From Bradyrhizobium sp. BR13661 (lineage in GTDB: Bacteria > Pseudomonadota > Alphaproteobacteria > Rhizobiales > Xanthobacteraceae), in contig NZ_JARXWB010000022.1 in NCBI RefSeq assembly GCF_029892425.1, forward strand, positions 78,233-142,232: a DNA stretch of 64,000 nt, given 5' to 3'. Positions 36,033 through 45,352 of the stretch are shown here, one piece after another. How positions within the stretch are numbered: the stretch's first letter is position 1; each line of letters opens with the position of its first letter. A model generated the notes under the pieces. That model searched no databases and had not been told where the DNA came from. It worked only from the letters and a program-made list of their open reading frames with translations. The translations under genes and the position numbers were made by a program.

Positions 36033-36139
36033 GGCGGGCGTCCTCGCTGTTTTCCGAACCGGCCGCGTTCGAACGGCGGCCGATCACGTTGCGAAACCAA
36101 TAAACGCCTGGCGGGGGAAGTCCAGAGAGCAAGGCGATC

Positions 36140-37198
36140 TCACTTGAACCAGTGCACCAGCGCGATGCTGATGCCGAGCAACAGCATCAACGACAGCGTC
36201 ACCGCCGCGGTCACCCTTCCTCCGACGTTCGCCAGCACGCGCACGTCGACGCCGAGACCGAGCGCAGCCATCGACACCACCGTGAGGAAGCTTGTGATCT
36301 TCGTCACCGGCCCCACCACCGTGCCCGGCACGATCTCCAGCGAACGCAAGGTCGCCAGCGCGAGGAAGCCCAGGATGAACCATGGCACCAGGCGGAAGAA
36401 GCCGACATTGGTCTTCTTCGCGCCGGTCTGCCAGCGCGAGGCAATCAGCGAAAGGCCGACGACCACGGGGCCGAGCATCAAGACGCGCATCAGCTTGACC
36501 AGCGTGCCGATCTGCGTGGAGATCAGGCCCGCGGGCACCGTTGCCGCGAGCACCTGCGGCACGGCGTAGACGGTCAAACCTGCGAGGATGCCGTATTGCG
36601 TGGCGGTGAGCTGCAACAGCGGGATCAGCAGCGGTAGGCCGAGCACCATCATCACGCCGAGGATCGCGGTGAAGGAAATCGAAGACGCGATCTCGTCGCT
36701 GTTCGCGCCAATGATCGGCGCAACCGCCGCGATCGCGGAGTTGCCGCAGATGGAATTGCCGCAAGCAATCAGGATCGACAGCCGCGTCGACAGGCCGAGC
36801 ATGCGGCTGAGACCGAAGGAGACGGAAAGCGCGATCACGACGACCGCCGCGATCGCGGCCAGCAGCGCGATGCCCGAGGCGGCGATAGCTGCAAAGCTGA
36901 TGGAGGCGCCGAGCAGCATCACCGCCACTTCGAGCAGCTGCTTGGCGCTGAAGGCGATGCCGGCCTGCCAGCGTGCCGCAGGCTTCCAGAAGCTGCGCAA
37001 CGCCATCCCCAGGAGGATCGCCATCACCAGCGCTTCAACATAGGGGTGCTCGAACACGCCAAGCTCGGCCCGCTCCAGCAGGGCCGAGACGCCGGCGACG
37101 GCGATACACATGAGAATGCCGGGAATCAGCGCGAGGATCCGACTAAAGGCCGTGGTCGGCTTGGAATCGGCCGGGCTGGATGCTTGATTCTGCGACAC
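36140..37198 (-). CDS. yeiH: YeiH-family putative sulfate/anion exporter
   Basis: A 352-residue inner-membrane protein with about nine to ten hydrophobic segments. The GMALRSFW block near residue 85, AKQLLEVAVMLLGASISF near 105-122 and the motif ACGNSICGNSAIAAVAPIIGA near residues 145-165 are those of the YeiH/UPF0324 family, which is annotated as a putative sulfate exporter. The substrate has not been settled for most members. It is a single-gene unit, separated by about 100 bases from xylX on the same strand, and is not clearly linked to neighbours. A link to the sulfolactate idea below is only positional. Confidence 0.85.
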   Translation of the reverse strand: MSQNQASSPADSKPTTAFSRILALIPGILMCIAVAGVSALLERAELGVFEHPYVEALVMAILLGMALRSFWKPAARWQAGIAFSAKQLLEVAVMLLGASISFAAIAASGIALLAAIAAVVVIALSVSFGLSRMLGLSTRLSILIACGNSICGNSAIAAVAPIIGANSDEIASSISFTAILGVMMVLGLPLLIPLLQLTATQYGILAGLTVYAVPQVLAATVPAGLISTQIGTLVKLMRVLMLGPVVVGLSLIASRWQTGAKKTNVGFFRLVPWFILGFLALATLRSLEIVPGTVVGPVTKITSFLTVVSMAALGLGVDVRVLANVGGRVTAAVTLSLMLLLGISIALVHWFK

Positions 37199-37309
37199 AA
37201 ATCTCTCCCTGGGGAGAAAGATTTATACGCACGACGATCCGTTCGGGGAATAAGTTTTCAGCATATCAGGGCCGAGAGAAGTTCTATCCCCAGCCTGGAA
37301 TAACCCAGC

Positions 37310-37528
37310 TCAGAACAGCAGGTTCTTCGCGAGTGAGGCGACGTGGCCGAAGCTGTCATAGACGCCCGGCTCGAAGAACACCGCGCGGGCGAGCACGACA
37401 CCCGCGACCAGCGTCCAGAACACGCCGGTGCCGACCCGCAGCAACAGTTTCGAGCTGCGCGACTGCGCCTGGGTGTCCGTTGCGGACACCAGCTGCTCGC
37501 CGAAGGGCTCAAATCCTGTGCGTTCCAT
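37310..37528 (-). CDS. Small single-pass membrane protein (72 aa)
   Basis: Probable small membrane protein. The ATG at 37528 (MERTGFEPFGEQLVSATD) is chosen; the 60-codon extension above it is arginine-rich with no ribosome site. One hydrophobic helix, GTGVFWTLVAGVVLARAVFF (about residues 31-50), is followed by an aromatic and polar C-terminus. No domain is recognised. The gene is divergent from the monooxygenase gene, across about 240 bases that include a TTTCCCT/AGGGAAA hairpin near 37604. Confidence 0.5.
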   Translation of the reverse strand: MERTGFEPFGEQLVSATDTQAQSRSSKLLLRVGTGVFWTLVAGVVLARAVFFEPGVYDSFGHVASLAKNLLF

Positions 37529-37768
37529 GGCCGTCAATCCATCCACTTCTGATCCGAAATGTCGTCGTTTCGGCCCCAAACGGCAATGGAAGCGATTGGC
37601 GTTTTTCCCTCCCGGAAGGGAAACTCCTTCTGCTCGGAGGCCGCGAGGCAATAGTTTTCTTCTTTTGCCCCATTCAGGCACCGGAACACGGCCGGCGGCC
37701 TGCCGCATAGACGATTCCGCCCCTGTCCACTACCGTGCCGCAACCCGCAAGGAAATCAGAAGAAGACG

Positions 37769-39679
37769 ATGAACGTCGAATCTCCCCGCAAGCCGCTCGA
37801 CCTCGGCTCGGCCATCGCGGAAGCGGACATCCGCTGCCTCCTTATGGTGCTGGTGCACATGACCGGCGACGAGCGCTGGCTGGAGCCGCCCTATCTGCCC
37901 AAACGCGACATCCGCCTCATCCCCGATCCCGAGGCCGGCGTACCCCGCGAGATCCAGGACGAGATCCGCGCCGCCGTGGTCAGGCTGTTTGCCGACATCA
38001 CGCCCAGACCTGTCATCGCCGATCCCGGCGAAGAGCTGTTGCTCAAGATGATGCGCGCCTGTCTCGGTGAGAACGTCGCGCCCGAATACGCGCCGCTGAT
38101 GCGCGAGGAGATGGGCTTTGTCTCGCGCGTGGCGCGCTGGACCAAGCGGCCTACGGACGACAAGCTTGCCGCACAGCATGTCCTCATCGTCGGCGCCGGC
38201 GTCTGCGCCATCGCGCTGGCCGTGGCGCTCGGCCATCTCGGCATCCCCTATACCATCGTCGAGAAGAACGCCGAGCTCGGCGGCACCTGGTGGATCAACC
38301 GCTATCCCGGCTGCGGCGTCGATACGCCAAATCACTCCTATTCGTATTCGTTCGGCTCGGGCAATGCGTGGACGCGCTATTTCTGCCAGCGCGAGGAATT
38401 GCTCGGTTACCTCAAGAAGGTCGCGGACGAGTACGGCATCCGCAAGCATCTGCGCGTCGACACCGATCTGACGGCGTCGCACTGGGACGACGGCAAGCGG
38501 CGCTGGATCTCGACGCTGAAGACGAAGAACGGCGAAGAGATCTTTGAATCCACCGCGCTGGTCTCGGCCATCGGCCAGCTCAACGATCCCTCGCGCACGC
38601 ATTTCAAGGGCGAAGAGGATTTCAACGGCACGATCCTGCACTCGGCGCTGTGGTCTGATAGCATCAAGCTCGACGGCAAGCATGTCGCCGTAATCGGCAC
38701 CGGCGCAACCTCGATGCAGCTTGTGCCGACGATCGCCGGGCGCGTTGCTTCCGTCACGGTCTACCAGCGCAGCGCGCAATGGGCGCGGCCGGTGAAGGGC
38801 TACGCCGATCCCATCACCGAAGGCGCTCGCTGGCTGCTCGCGCATCTGCCGTTCTACGTGCAGTGGTATCGCTTCAACATGTTCTGGCGCTATGGCGACG
38901 GATTGCTGCCGTTCCTGCGCAAGGATCCGGCCTGGCCGCATCCCGAGCGCGCCGTCAACAAGGGCAACGACCGGCATCGCCAGGAATTGACCGACTTCAT
39001 CCTGACCGAGCTAAAGGACCGGCCGGACCTGATCGAAAAATGCGTGCCGACCTATCCGCCCTACGGCAAACGCATCCTGCTCGACAACAACTGGTTCAAA
39101 ACTTTGACGCGCGACAACGTCGAGCTCGTCACCAACACGATCGACCATTTTGACGAAAGCGGCATCGTCACCGCCGACGGAAAGCACCGGCCCGCCGACA
39201 TCATTGTCGTTGCCACCGGCTTCAAGGTCACCGAGATGGCCGCGCGCCTCAATATCAGCGGCCGCGACGGCAAGAATTTGCGCGAGGCCTGGGCCAATGA
39301 CAATCCGACCGCCTTCCTCGGCCTCACCGTTCCCGACTTTCCCAACTTCTTCTGCATGCTCGGGCCGAATTCAGGCCCGGCGCATGGCGGCAGCGTCATC
39401 TTCCAGTCGGAGTGCCAGAGCCGCTACATCTCCGCCTGCCTCGCCAACATGATCGAGCACGACATCGTCGCGATCGACGTCCGCCCGGAGGTGCTCGATG
39501 ACTACGTTCGCAAAGTCGATGCCGAGCACGAGGCGATGATCTGGACCCATCCGGGCATGAGCACCTACTACCGCAACGCAAGCGGCCGCGTATTCTCGGC
39601 GATGCCGTGGCGCTTCGTGGACTACTGGCGCATGACGCATGATCCCGACATGCGGCAGTACAGATTGATGAAGGCGTAG
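37769..39679 (+). CDS. Baeyer-Villiger monooxygenase, HAPMO-like
   Basis: A 636-residue FAD/NADPH monooxygenase. An N-terminal extension of about 130 residues precedes the FAD fold, as in 4-hydroxyacetophenone monooxygenase (about 640 residues). The FAD site is VGAGVCA (residues 141-147, third glycine replaced by alanine) plus GGTWWINRYPGCGVDTPNHS at 171-190. The Baeyer-Villiger fingerprint FxGxxxHxxxW is present as F285-NGTILH291-SALW295, and the NADPH fold starts IGTGATSMQ (309-317). It inserts oxygen into ketones to give esters or lactones; the actual substrate is unknown. It is transcribed alone, and converges with ald 11 bases away without an obvious terminator. Confidence 0.88.
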   Translation: MNVESPRKPLDLGSAIAEADIRCLLMVLVHMTGDERWLEPPYLPKRDIRLIPDPEAGVPREIQDEIRAAVVRLFADITPRPVIADPGEELLLKMMRACLGENVAPEYAPLMREEMGFVSRVARWTKRPTDDKLAAQHVLIVGAGVCAIALAVALGHLGIPYTIVEKNAELGGTWWINRYPGCGVDTPNHSYSYSFGSGNAWTRYFCQREELLGYLKKVADEYGIRKHLRVDTDLTASHWDDGKRRWISTLKTKNGEEIFESTALVSAIGQLNDPSRTHFKGEEDFNGTILHSALWSDSIKLDGKHVAVIGTGATSMQLVPTIAGRVASVTVYQRSAQWARPVKGYADPITEGARWLLAHLPFYVQWYRFNMFWRYGDGLLPFLRKDPAWPHPERAVNKGNDRHRQELTDFILTELKDRPDLIEKCVPTYPPYGKRILLDNNWFKTLTRDNVELVTNTIDHFDESGIVTADGKHRPADIIVVATGFKVTEMAARLNISGRDGKNLREAWANDNPTAFLGLTVPDFPNFFCMLGPNSGPAHGGSVIFQSECQSRYISACLANMIEHDIVAIDVRPEVLDDYVRKVDAEHEAMIWTHPGMSTYYRNASGRVFSAMPWRFVDYWRMTHDPDMRQYRLMKA

Positions 39680-39690
39680 ACCTCGCGACT

Positions 39691-40806
39691 CTAAGCCGCC
39701 AGCCCGCTACTGACAGGCGCGAATTCCATCCCGAGACTCTCCGCCACCGCCTTGTTGGTGATGCGACCGCGATGCACGTTGAGCCCATTGCGCAAATGGG
39801 GATTTTCCAGCACCGCGGCAAAACCCTTGTTCGCCAGCATCAGGCCGAACGGGAGCGTCGCATTGTTCAGCGCCTGGCTCGATGTCACCGGCACCGCGCC
39901 CGGCATGTTCGCAACGCAATAGTGCACGACCCCGTCGACCTCGTAGGTCGGGTCGGCATGTGTCGTCGCGTGCGAACTCTCGAAGCAGCCGCCCTGGTCG
40001 ATGGCGACGTCGACGAGGACTGCGCCCGGCCGCATCGATTTCAGCATCGCTCGCGTGACGAGTTTTGGTGCGCTCGCGCCGGGCACCAGGACCGCACCGA
40101 TCACGACATCGGCGGCAAACACCTCGTCTTCGACAGATTCGATCGTGGAGAAGCGGGTCCGAACTCGTCCGGCAAAGAGATCATCGAGCTCGCGCAAGCG
40201 CGGAATCGAGCGGTCGATCACGGTAACCTCCGCGCCGAGGCCCGCGGCCATGCGCGCGGCCTGCGTTCCGACCACGCCGCCCCCCAGCACGACGACGCGC
40301 GCCGGCTGCACGCCGGGCACTCCACCGAGCAGCAATCCACGACCGCCAGCCGAGCGCTTGAGCGCGGCGCCGGCGGCCTCGATGGCGAGGCGGCCGGCGA
40401 CTTCGCTCATCGGCGCCAGCAGGGGGAGGTGACCGGCGGCGTCGGTGACCGTTTCATAGGCGATCGCTGTGCAGCCGGACTCAAGAAGGCCCTTGGCCTG
40501 CTCGGGATCCGGCGCGAGATGCAGGTAAGTAAACAGGATCTGGCTTTCGCGGAGCTGGGCCCATTCGCTCTTCTGCGGCTCCTTCACCTTCACGATCATG
40601 TCGCAGCTGGCGAAGATGTCACGCGCACTCGCGGCAGTGGAGGCCCCTGCCCGCTGGTACACTTCGTCGGACGCGCCAATGCCACTGCCGGCGCCGGTCT
40701 CGACCGTCACCTGATGCCCGGCTGCGACATATTCGCGGACGGCCCCCGGGGTGAGCCCGACGCGATATTCCTGGACCTTGATCTCTTTGGGCACACCGAT
40801 GCGCAT
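39691..40806 (-). CDS. ald: Alanine dehydrogenase
   Basis: A 371-residue NAD-dependent enzyme that interconverts L-alanine and pyruvate plus ammonia. The match is clear: MRIGVPKEIKVQEYRVGLTP with the substrate-binding Arg/Lys, TYLHLAPDPEQAKGLL, the nucleotide site VVLGGGVVGTQAARMAAGLG (about residues 170-189), and SMRPGAVLVDVAIDQGGCFE with the catalytic Asp. Length is normal. The gene is divergent from an Lrp/AsnC-type regulator 107 bases away, the usual arrangement for ald and its alanine-responsive activator AldR. Control by that protein is inferred. Confidence 0.94.
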   Translation of the reverse strand: MRIGVPKEIKVQEYRVGLTPGAVREYVAAGHQVTVETGAGSGIGASDEVYQRAGASTAASARDIFASCDMIVKVKEPQKSEWAQLRESQILFTYLHLAPDPEQAKGLLESGCTAIAYETVTDAAGHLPLLAPMSEVAGRLAIEAAGAALKRSAGGRGLLLGGVPGVQPARVVVLGGGVVGTQAARMAAGLGAEVTVIDRSIPRLRELDDLFAGRVRTRFSTIESVEDEVFAADVVIGAVLVPGASAPKLVTRAMLKSMRPGAVLVDVAIDQGGCFESSHATTHADPTYEVDGVVHYCVANMPGAVPVTSSQALNNATLPFGLMLANKGFAAVLENPHLRNGLNVHRGRITNKAVAESLGMEFAPVSSGLAA

Positions 40807-40913
40807 CCTGGTCTCCTTTTTGATTCACCCTGAGATCGTAGCGACGCAGGCAGTTTGGTTTCGTGCAAATATCCGCTAGCTTCGGCCTCTCCGCGCCGGT
40901 TTCGGTCGCGGAA

Positions 40914-41420
40914 GTGCCCTTTCACGCCGGAATCGAAACCTTGGCCCTCGACCGCAAAGACCTCGCCATTCTCGCGGAACTCACGACCAATGCGCGCGCC
41001 AGCCATACCGAGCTTGCCAACAAGGTTGGCTTGTCCAGTACGGCGCTGGCGCGGCGCCAGAAGACGCTGGAGGACGACGGCTACATCCGGGCCTATCAGG
41101 CCGTGCTGGACCTCGCTCAGTTCGGCCTCACCACGACAGTGCTGGTGCGCATTGCGTTGGAGAGCCAGAGCGACGAGGCGCTGAAGGCGTTCGAGGCGGA
41201 GGTGGTGAAATGCCCCTCGGTCGTCCGCTGCTTTCTGATGTCGGGCACCGACGACTACATCCTGATCGTGCTCGCCCGCGACATCCAGGATTTCGAACGC
41301 ATCCACCGCACCGAGCTGTCGCGCCTGCCGCGCGTCGCGCGCGTGCAATCGAGTTTCGCGCTGCGCGAGGTCGTCAACCGCGCGGTGCCGACCGTGGTGT
41401 TCGGCGAAACGAAACGGTAG
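40914..41420 (+). CDS. Lrp/AsnC-family regulator, probably of ald
   Basis: A 168-residue regulator. The start is uncertain: GTG at 40914 (VPFHAGIETLALD) is used because it leaves a 107-base intergenic region, but GTG at 40863 is also open. The helix-turn-helix is LDRKDLAILAELTTNARASHTELANKVGL, split around residues 12-40 in this reading, followed by STALARRQKTLEDDGYIRAY. The C-terminal RAM domain (VRCFLMSGTDDYILIVLARD) binds an amino acid. It is divergent from ald and most probably responds to alanine, as AldR does. Confidence 0.85.
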   Translation: MPFHAGIETLALDRKDLAILAELTTNARASHTELANKVGLSSTALARRQKTLEDDGYIRAYQAVLDLAQFGLTTTVLVRIALESQSDEALKAFEAEVVKCPSVVRCFLMSGTDDYILIVLARDIQDFERIHRTELSRLPRVARVQSSFALREVVNRAVPTVVFGETKR

Positions 41421-41511
41421 GAGCACTACCTGCGCCCAATTGCCGCCTCTGTCATATAACTGTCACTGAATGTGCAGAGACCTGTCCGTCTCCGCATATT
41501 CGGGACAAGCC

Positions 41512-43869
41512 ATGGACTATTTCAAGCGCTTCAACTTCCTGTTCGCCGCACCTGTGTTCGACGCCGACGACCTCGAAGGCGTCCGCTTCAACCAGATCAT
41601 CGAGGAAATCCAGCGCTCCGGCTTCGAGGTGGTCCGGGCCCGCAAGCTGGAGGACGCCGAGATTGCCGTGCAGACCGATGCCGCGATCGGTTGCATGGTG
41701 GTGGATTGGGGCAAGAAAGGGCTCGAGGGCAAGACCTCGGCGCTGATCAACCTGATGCGGCGCCGCGGTCTCGACTTCCCGATCATCCTGCTGATCCGAC
41801 GCAAGCGCTTCGAAGATTTGCCGGTCGAACTGCTCGACTTCATCGATGGCTATGTCTTCCTGTCCGAAGAGACCCCGCCCTTCATCGCCAAGAACCTGAT
41901 CAGCCGGCTGAAACAATATGCCGAGACGCTGAAAACGCCGTTCTTCGGTGCGCTCGTCGACTACGCCGAGGAAGGCAACCAGCTCTGGACTTGCCCGGGC
42001 CACAATGGCGGCGTGTTCTACAACCGCAGCCCGATCGGCCGGGTCTTCGTCGAGCATCTCGGCGAATCCGTCTTCCGCGACGATCTCGACAATTCCGTGC
42101 TCGATCTCGGTGACCTCCTCACCCATGAAGGCCCCGCGCTGAAAGCGCAGAAGGAAGCCGCGCAGATCTTTGGCGCGGAAAAAACCTATTTCGTGCTCAA
42201 CGGCACTTCGACCTCGAACAAGGTCGCGCTCGGCGCTCTCGTCACCGACGGCGACCTGGTGCTGTTCGACCGCAACAATCACAAGGCCGCCCATCACGGC
42301 GCGCTGATGATCGGCGGCGGCATCCCCGTCTATGTGCCGACCATTCGCAACGCCTGGGGCCTGATCGGTCCGATGCGTTGGGATCTGCTCGACGAGAAGG
42401 CCCTGCGCGAGGCAATCCGCAATCACCCGTTGGTGACGGACAAGGACGCCTGGCGCAAGGAACGGCCGTTCCGCGTCGCCGTGGTCGAGCAATGCACCTA
42501 TGACGGCACGATCCACAACGCTGAAATGATCCTGAAGCGCATTGGTCACCTCTGCGAGTACATTCTGTTCGACGAGGCCTGGGCCGGCTTCATGAAATTT
42601 CACCCGCTCTATGCAGGTCGCTTCGCGATGGGCCTTGCCAACCTTCCGCCGGAAGCGCCGGGGATTATCGCGACGCAATCAACCCACAAGCAGCTTGCGA
42701 GTTTTTCGCAGGCATCGCAGATCCACATCAAGGACCGCCACATCCGCGGCCAGAAGCGGCGCGTCGAACATCGCCGCTTCAACGAAAGCTTCATGCAGCA
42801 CGCCTCGACCTCTCCCTTCTACCCCCTCTTCGCGTCACTGGATGTCGGTGCGCAGATGATGAAGGGGCGATCGGGCGAGGTGCTCTGGGACGATACAATT
42901 CGCCTCGGCATTGAGTTGCGCAAAAAAATCCGCGCAATGCGCCGGGAGTTTGAGGAGAAGGAGCAAAATCCCGACCGTCGCTGGTTCTTCGAGCCCTTCG
43001 TTCCCGATCGCGTCGCCATTTCCGACGTCAGCCGCCCCGGTGGCACGCACAATGTCGCCTGGGAAACGCTGTCGACCGACGAACTCGCCACCAATCCAGC
43101 GCTGTGGCACCTCTCGCCCGACAGCAATTGGCACGGCTTCCCCGGCATGGCCGAGGGCTTTGCCATGACCGATCCGAACAAGCTGACGCTGCTCACCCCC
43201 GGCTTCGACCGCGCCACCGGCGCCTATGCCGAGCACGGCATCCCCGCGCCGGTCGTCGCGCAATACCTGCGCGAAAACCGTATCGTGCCCGAAAAGAACG
43301 ACCTCAACTCCCTGCTCTTCCTGCTCACGCCCGGCGTCGAGGCGAGCAAAGCCGGCACGCTGATATCAGGCCTCGTTGCCTTCAAGAAGCTGCATGACGA
43401 CAACGCTCTCTTGGCCGACGCCATCCCGGAATTCTACCAGCGGCGGCAGGGGCGCTATGCCGGCGTGCGGCTGCGCGACCTCTGCGGCGAGATGCACCGC
43501 TTTTTCCGCTCCGCCGATGTCAGTGCGCTCCAGGCGCGGCAGTTCATGCCCGAGCACATGCCCGAGATCGCAATGTCACCGCGCGATGCTGCGCGCTATC
43601 TGTTCAAGAACGACGTCGACTATCTGCCGATCGAGGCGGTCGCCGGCCGCATCGCCACCACGCCCTTCGTGGTCTATCCGCCCGGGATTGCCACCATCGT
43701 CCCCGGCGAGCGGCTGACGGAACGCGCCAAGCCCATGGTGGACTATCTCAAGATGTTCGAGACCTGCTTCAATACGTTCCCGGGCTTCGATGTGGAAATC
43801 CAGGGCGTCTACAAGGAAGTCGATGCCAAGGGTCGCATCGGGCTCTATACCTATGTCGTCACTGAGTAG
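41512..43869 (+). CDS. Ornithine/lysine/arginine decarboxylase, PLP-dependent (785 aa)
   Basis: A 785-residue decarboxylase of the large bacterial Orn/Lys/Arg group, with an N-terminal wing domain (1-130), a PLP core and a C-terminal domain. The start is ATG at 41512, with GGGAC upstream. The Schiff-base lysine is Lys393 in QSTHKQLASFSQ, the PLP aspartate is Asp354 in FDEAWAG, and the core begins FFGALVDYAEEGNQLWTCPG (144-163) with the CPGHNGG motif. It removes CO2 from arginine, lysine or ornithine to make agmatine, cadaverine or putrescine, and may aid acid resistance. Specificity cannot be decided by eye. The acetyltransferase gene follows at once and may be co-translated. Confidence 0.88.
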   Translation: MDYFKRFNFLFAAPVFDADDLEGVRFNQIIEEIQRSGFEVVRARKLEDAEIAVQTDAAIGCMVVDWGKKGLEGKTSALINLMRRRGLDFPIILLIRRKRFEDLPVELLDFIDGYVFLSEETPPFIAKNLISRLKQYAETLKTPFFGALVDYAEEGNQLWTCPGHNGGVFYNRSPIGRVFVEHLGESVFRDDLDNSVLDLGDLLTHEGPALKAQKEAAQIFGAEKTYFVLNGTSTSNKVALGALVTDGDLVLFDRNNHKAAHHGALMIGGGIPVYVPTIRNAWGLIGPMRWDLLDEKALREAIRNHPLVTDKDAWRKERPFRVAVVEQCTYDGTIHNAEMILKRIGHLCEYILFDEAWAGFMKFHPLYAGRFAMGLANLPPEAPGIIATQSTHKQLASFSQASQIHIKDRHIRGQKRRVEHRRFNESFMQHASTSPFYPLFASLDVGAQMMKGRSGEVLWDDTIRLGIELRKKIRAMRREFEEKEQNPDRRWFFEPFVPDRVAISDVSRPGGTHNVAWETLSTDELATNPALWHLSPDSNWHGFPGMAEGFAMTDPNKLTLLTPGFDRATGAYAEHGIPAPVVAQYLRENRIVPEKNDLNSLLFLLTPGVEASKAGTLISGLVAFKKLHDDNALLADAIPEFYQRRQGRYAGVRLRDLCGEMHRFFRSADVSALQARQFMPEHMPEIAMSPRDAARYLFKNDVDYLPIEAVAGRIATTPFVVYPPGIATIVPGERLTERAKPMVDYLKMFETCFNTFPGFDVEIQGVYKEVDAKGRIGLYTYVVTE

Positions 43870-43875
43870 GTGCCG

Positions 43876-44454
43876 ATGAACAAAACAGCAGTAGCGCGTT
43901 CAGATGACGAACCGGTCGTGATCCGGGCGTCACGCGAGAGCGATGTCGAGGCGATGATGGCGATCTATCGTCATCACGTCCGCAATGGCGTGCCGCGCGA
44001 TGTCGAGGGAACCGGCGCGCCGGAGCCGAACGATCTGCGCGACCGGCGCAAGAATTTGAAGCAGACCCGCCTTCCACATCTGGTCGCGACGTATCGCGGC
44101 GAGGTCGTCGGCTATGCCTATGCGGTGCTGTTTCGCAAGCGACCGGCCTATCGCTATACGGCCAAGCACTCGATCTACGTCCATCACGAGCATCTCGGCC
44201 GCGGCGTCGGACGGCTGCTCCTTCAGGAATTGATCGATGCCTGCGCGGCGACCGGATTCCGCCAGATGATCGGCTATATCGATGCCGACAACGCGCCCTC
44301 GCTGGCGCTGCACGAGAAGTTCGGATTTGCGCGCGTCGGCCTGCTCTGCGGCGTGGCTTACCGGCACGGCCGCTGGTCTGATACCGCCATGGTGCAGCGC
44401 TCGCTCGGCGCCGGCGTCACCGCGCCGCCACCTGTCGCAGCACCGGGCCGCTGA
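43876..44454 (+). CDS. GNAT acetyltransferase (phosphinothricin/YncA-like)
   Basis: A 192-residue GNAT-fold N-acetyltransferase. The acetyl-CoA loop is HLGRGVGRLLLQEL (about residues 110-123, the R/QxxGxG/A motif), preceded by the SIYVHHE strand, and followed by IGYIDADNAPSLALHEKFGF. The YRHGRWSD block is typical of the phosphinothricin acetyltransferase/YncA branch, which acetylates small amines or amino acid analogues. The upstream decarboxylase stop lies six bases before the ATG, so the two are probably co-transcribed; acetylation of the amine it makes is possible but unproven. Confidence 0.83.
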   Translation: MNKTAVARSDDEPVVIRASRESDVEAMMAIYRHHVRNGVPRDVEGTGAPEPNDLRDRRKNLKQTRLPHLVATYRGEVVGYAYAVLFRKRPAYRYTAKHSIYVHHEHLGRGVGRLLLQELIDACAATGFRQMIGYIDADNAPSLALHEKFGFARVGLLCGVAYRHGRWSDTAMVQRSLGAGVTAPPPVAAPGR

Positions 44455-44457
44455 GCC

Positions 44458-44670
44458 TTACGAGGGAAAGTCAGCTGGTTTGACCTGGATGCGGTCGGCA
44501 TGCAACGACCAATGATGCAACGCCTGGTCCTTGCAAAACTTCGCTTTCGCCCGCTCCCTGGCTTCGTCCTCGTCGGCGGCGTCGATCTCAAGCGTGCCCT
44601 GGCAGATTTCGCTCTGCCGGCCGTACTGGCCGAGCACGTCCTTCATGAACGTGACGACATAAGTTGACAT
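44458..44670 (-). CDS. Small conserved-looking protein of unknown function (70 aa)
   Basis: A small soluble protein starting MSTYVVTFMKDVLGQYGRQ, with a very strong ribosome site (GGAGG six bases before ATG at 44670). It begins with a beta strand and has a helix EDEARERAKAKFCKD, a beta-alpha pattern often seen in small stand-alone domains. A cysteine pair (CQGT and FCKD) is about 30 residues apart. It converges with the acetyltransferase gene, only 3 bases away. No family is recognised. Confidence 0.65.
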   Translation of the reverse strand: MSTYVVTFMKDVLGQYGRQSEICQGTLEIDAADEDEARERAKAKFCKDQALHHWSLHADRIQVKPADFPS

Positions 44671-44787
44671 GGGACCTCCTGCTACCGCCGGCACTCTAGT
44701 CCCATTTAGGGCAGATGAGGGAGGGAGATTTTGACGCGGATCAAGGCCTGGGGAAGTTCCCGCTGCTCATTTGGGCGACACCAGCCA

Positions 44788-45237
44788 TCACGTCGTGATG
44801 TCGAGCAGGGTCTTTTCCGTCTCGGAATAGGCTTGAATGACCTTCGCATTGGCGATGTAGCTGTACTTCGCGGTCGCCAGCTGAACGAATTGGTCAGCGA
44901 GATCGACGTTCGGCGTCGCGACCATGCCGTCCTGGTTTGCGAACGAAGCGCTCGGGTCATATTGCGCGGTATAGCTCGGCGACACCGTCGACACGGTTGC
45001 GCTCGTGCCCCCCTGCGTCGAACCGCTCGATTGGTCGAGCTGATCGACGCGCAGCGGTACATAAGCCGCGGGATCAATTGAATTCGTGTTCGAACTTCCA
45101 GCGCTGGTCGATGTGCTCGATCCATCTGACGCAGGGAGCGGGCCGGTCGTGCGAACATTTGCAATGTTGCTCGCGGCCACGTTCGCACGCAAGCTCGCCG
45201 CGGAAAGTCCTGACGTCGCAATCGAGAGTATGCTCAT
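44788..45237 (-). CDS. Orphan FlgC-like flagellar rod-type protein (149 aa)
   Basis: A 149-residue protein with the two terminal helices of flagellar rod proteins. The N-terminal MSILSIATSGLSAASLRANV then AASNIANVRTTG is the FlgB/FlgC coiled region, and the C-terminal VDLADQFVQLATAKYSYIANA helix plus KVIQAYSETEKTLLDI is the closing helix. The middle is Ser/Thr/Gly-rich (SDGSSTSTSAGSSNTNS). Length is like FlgC (about 135-150). The ATG at 45237 has AGGGG upstream. No other flagellar gene is nearby, so it is an orphan: a spare rod protein or a relic. The low-complexity centre is unusual. Confidence 0.75.
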   Translation of the reverse strand: MSILSIATSGLSAASLRANVAASNIANVRTTGPLPASDGSSTSTSAGSSNTNSIDPAAYVPLRVDQLDQSSGSTQGGTSATVSTVSPSYTAQYDPSASFANQDGMVATPNVDLADQFVQLATAKYSYIANAKVIQAYSETEKTLLDITT

Positions 45238-45352
45238 GACCCCTGATCTACAGGACAAGTCATACACGTTCCCTCATAACATCAGTAAAATCCGTCGCTT
45301 TCTGTGCTCCTCCTCGTAACCAACGTCCGGAGCGCGATCAGACCTCGCGCCT

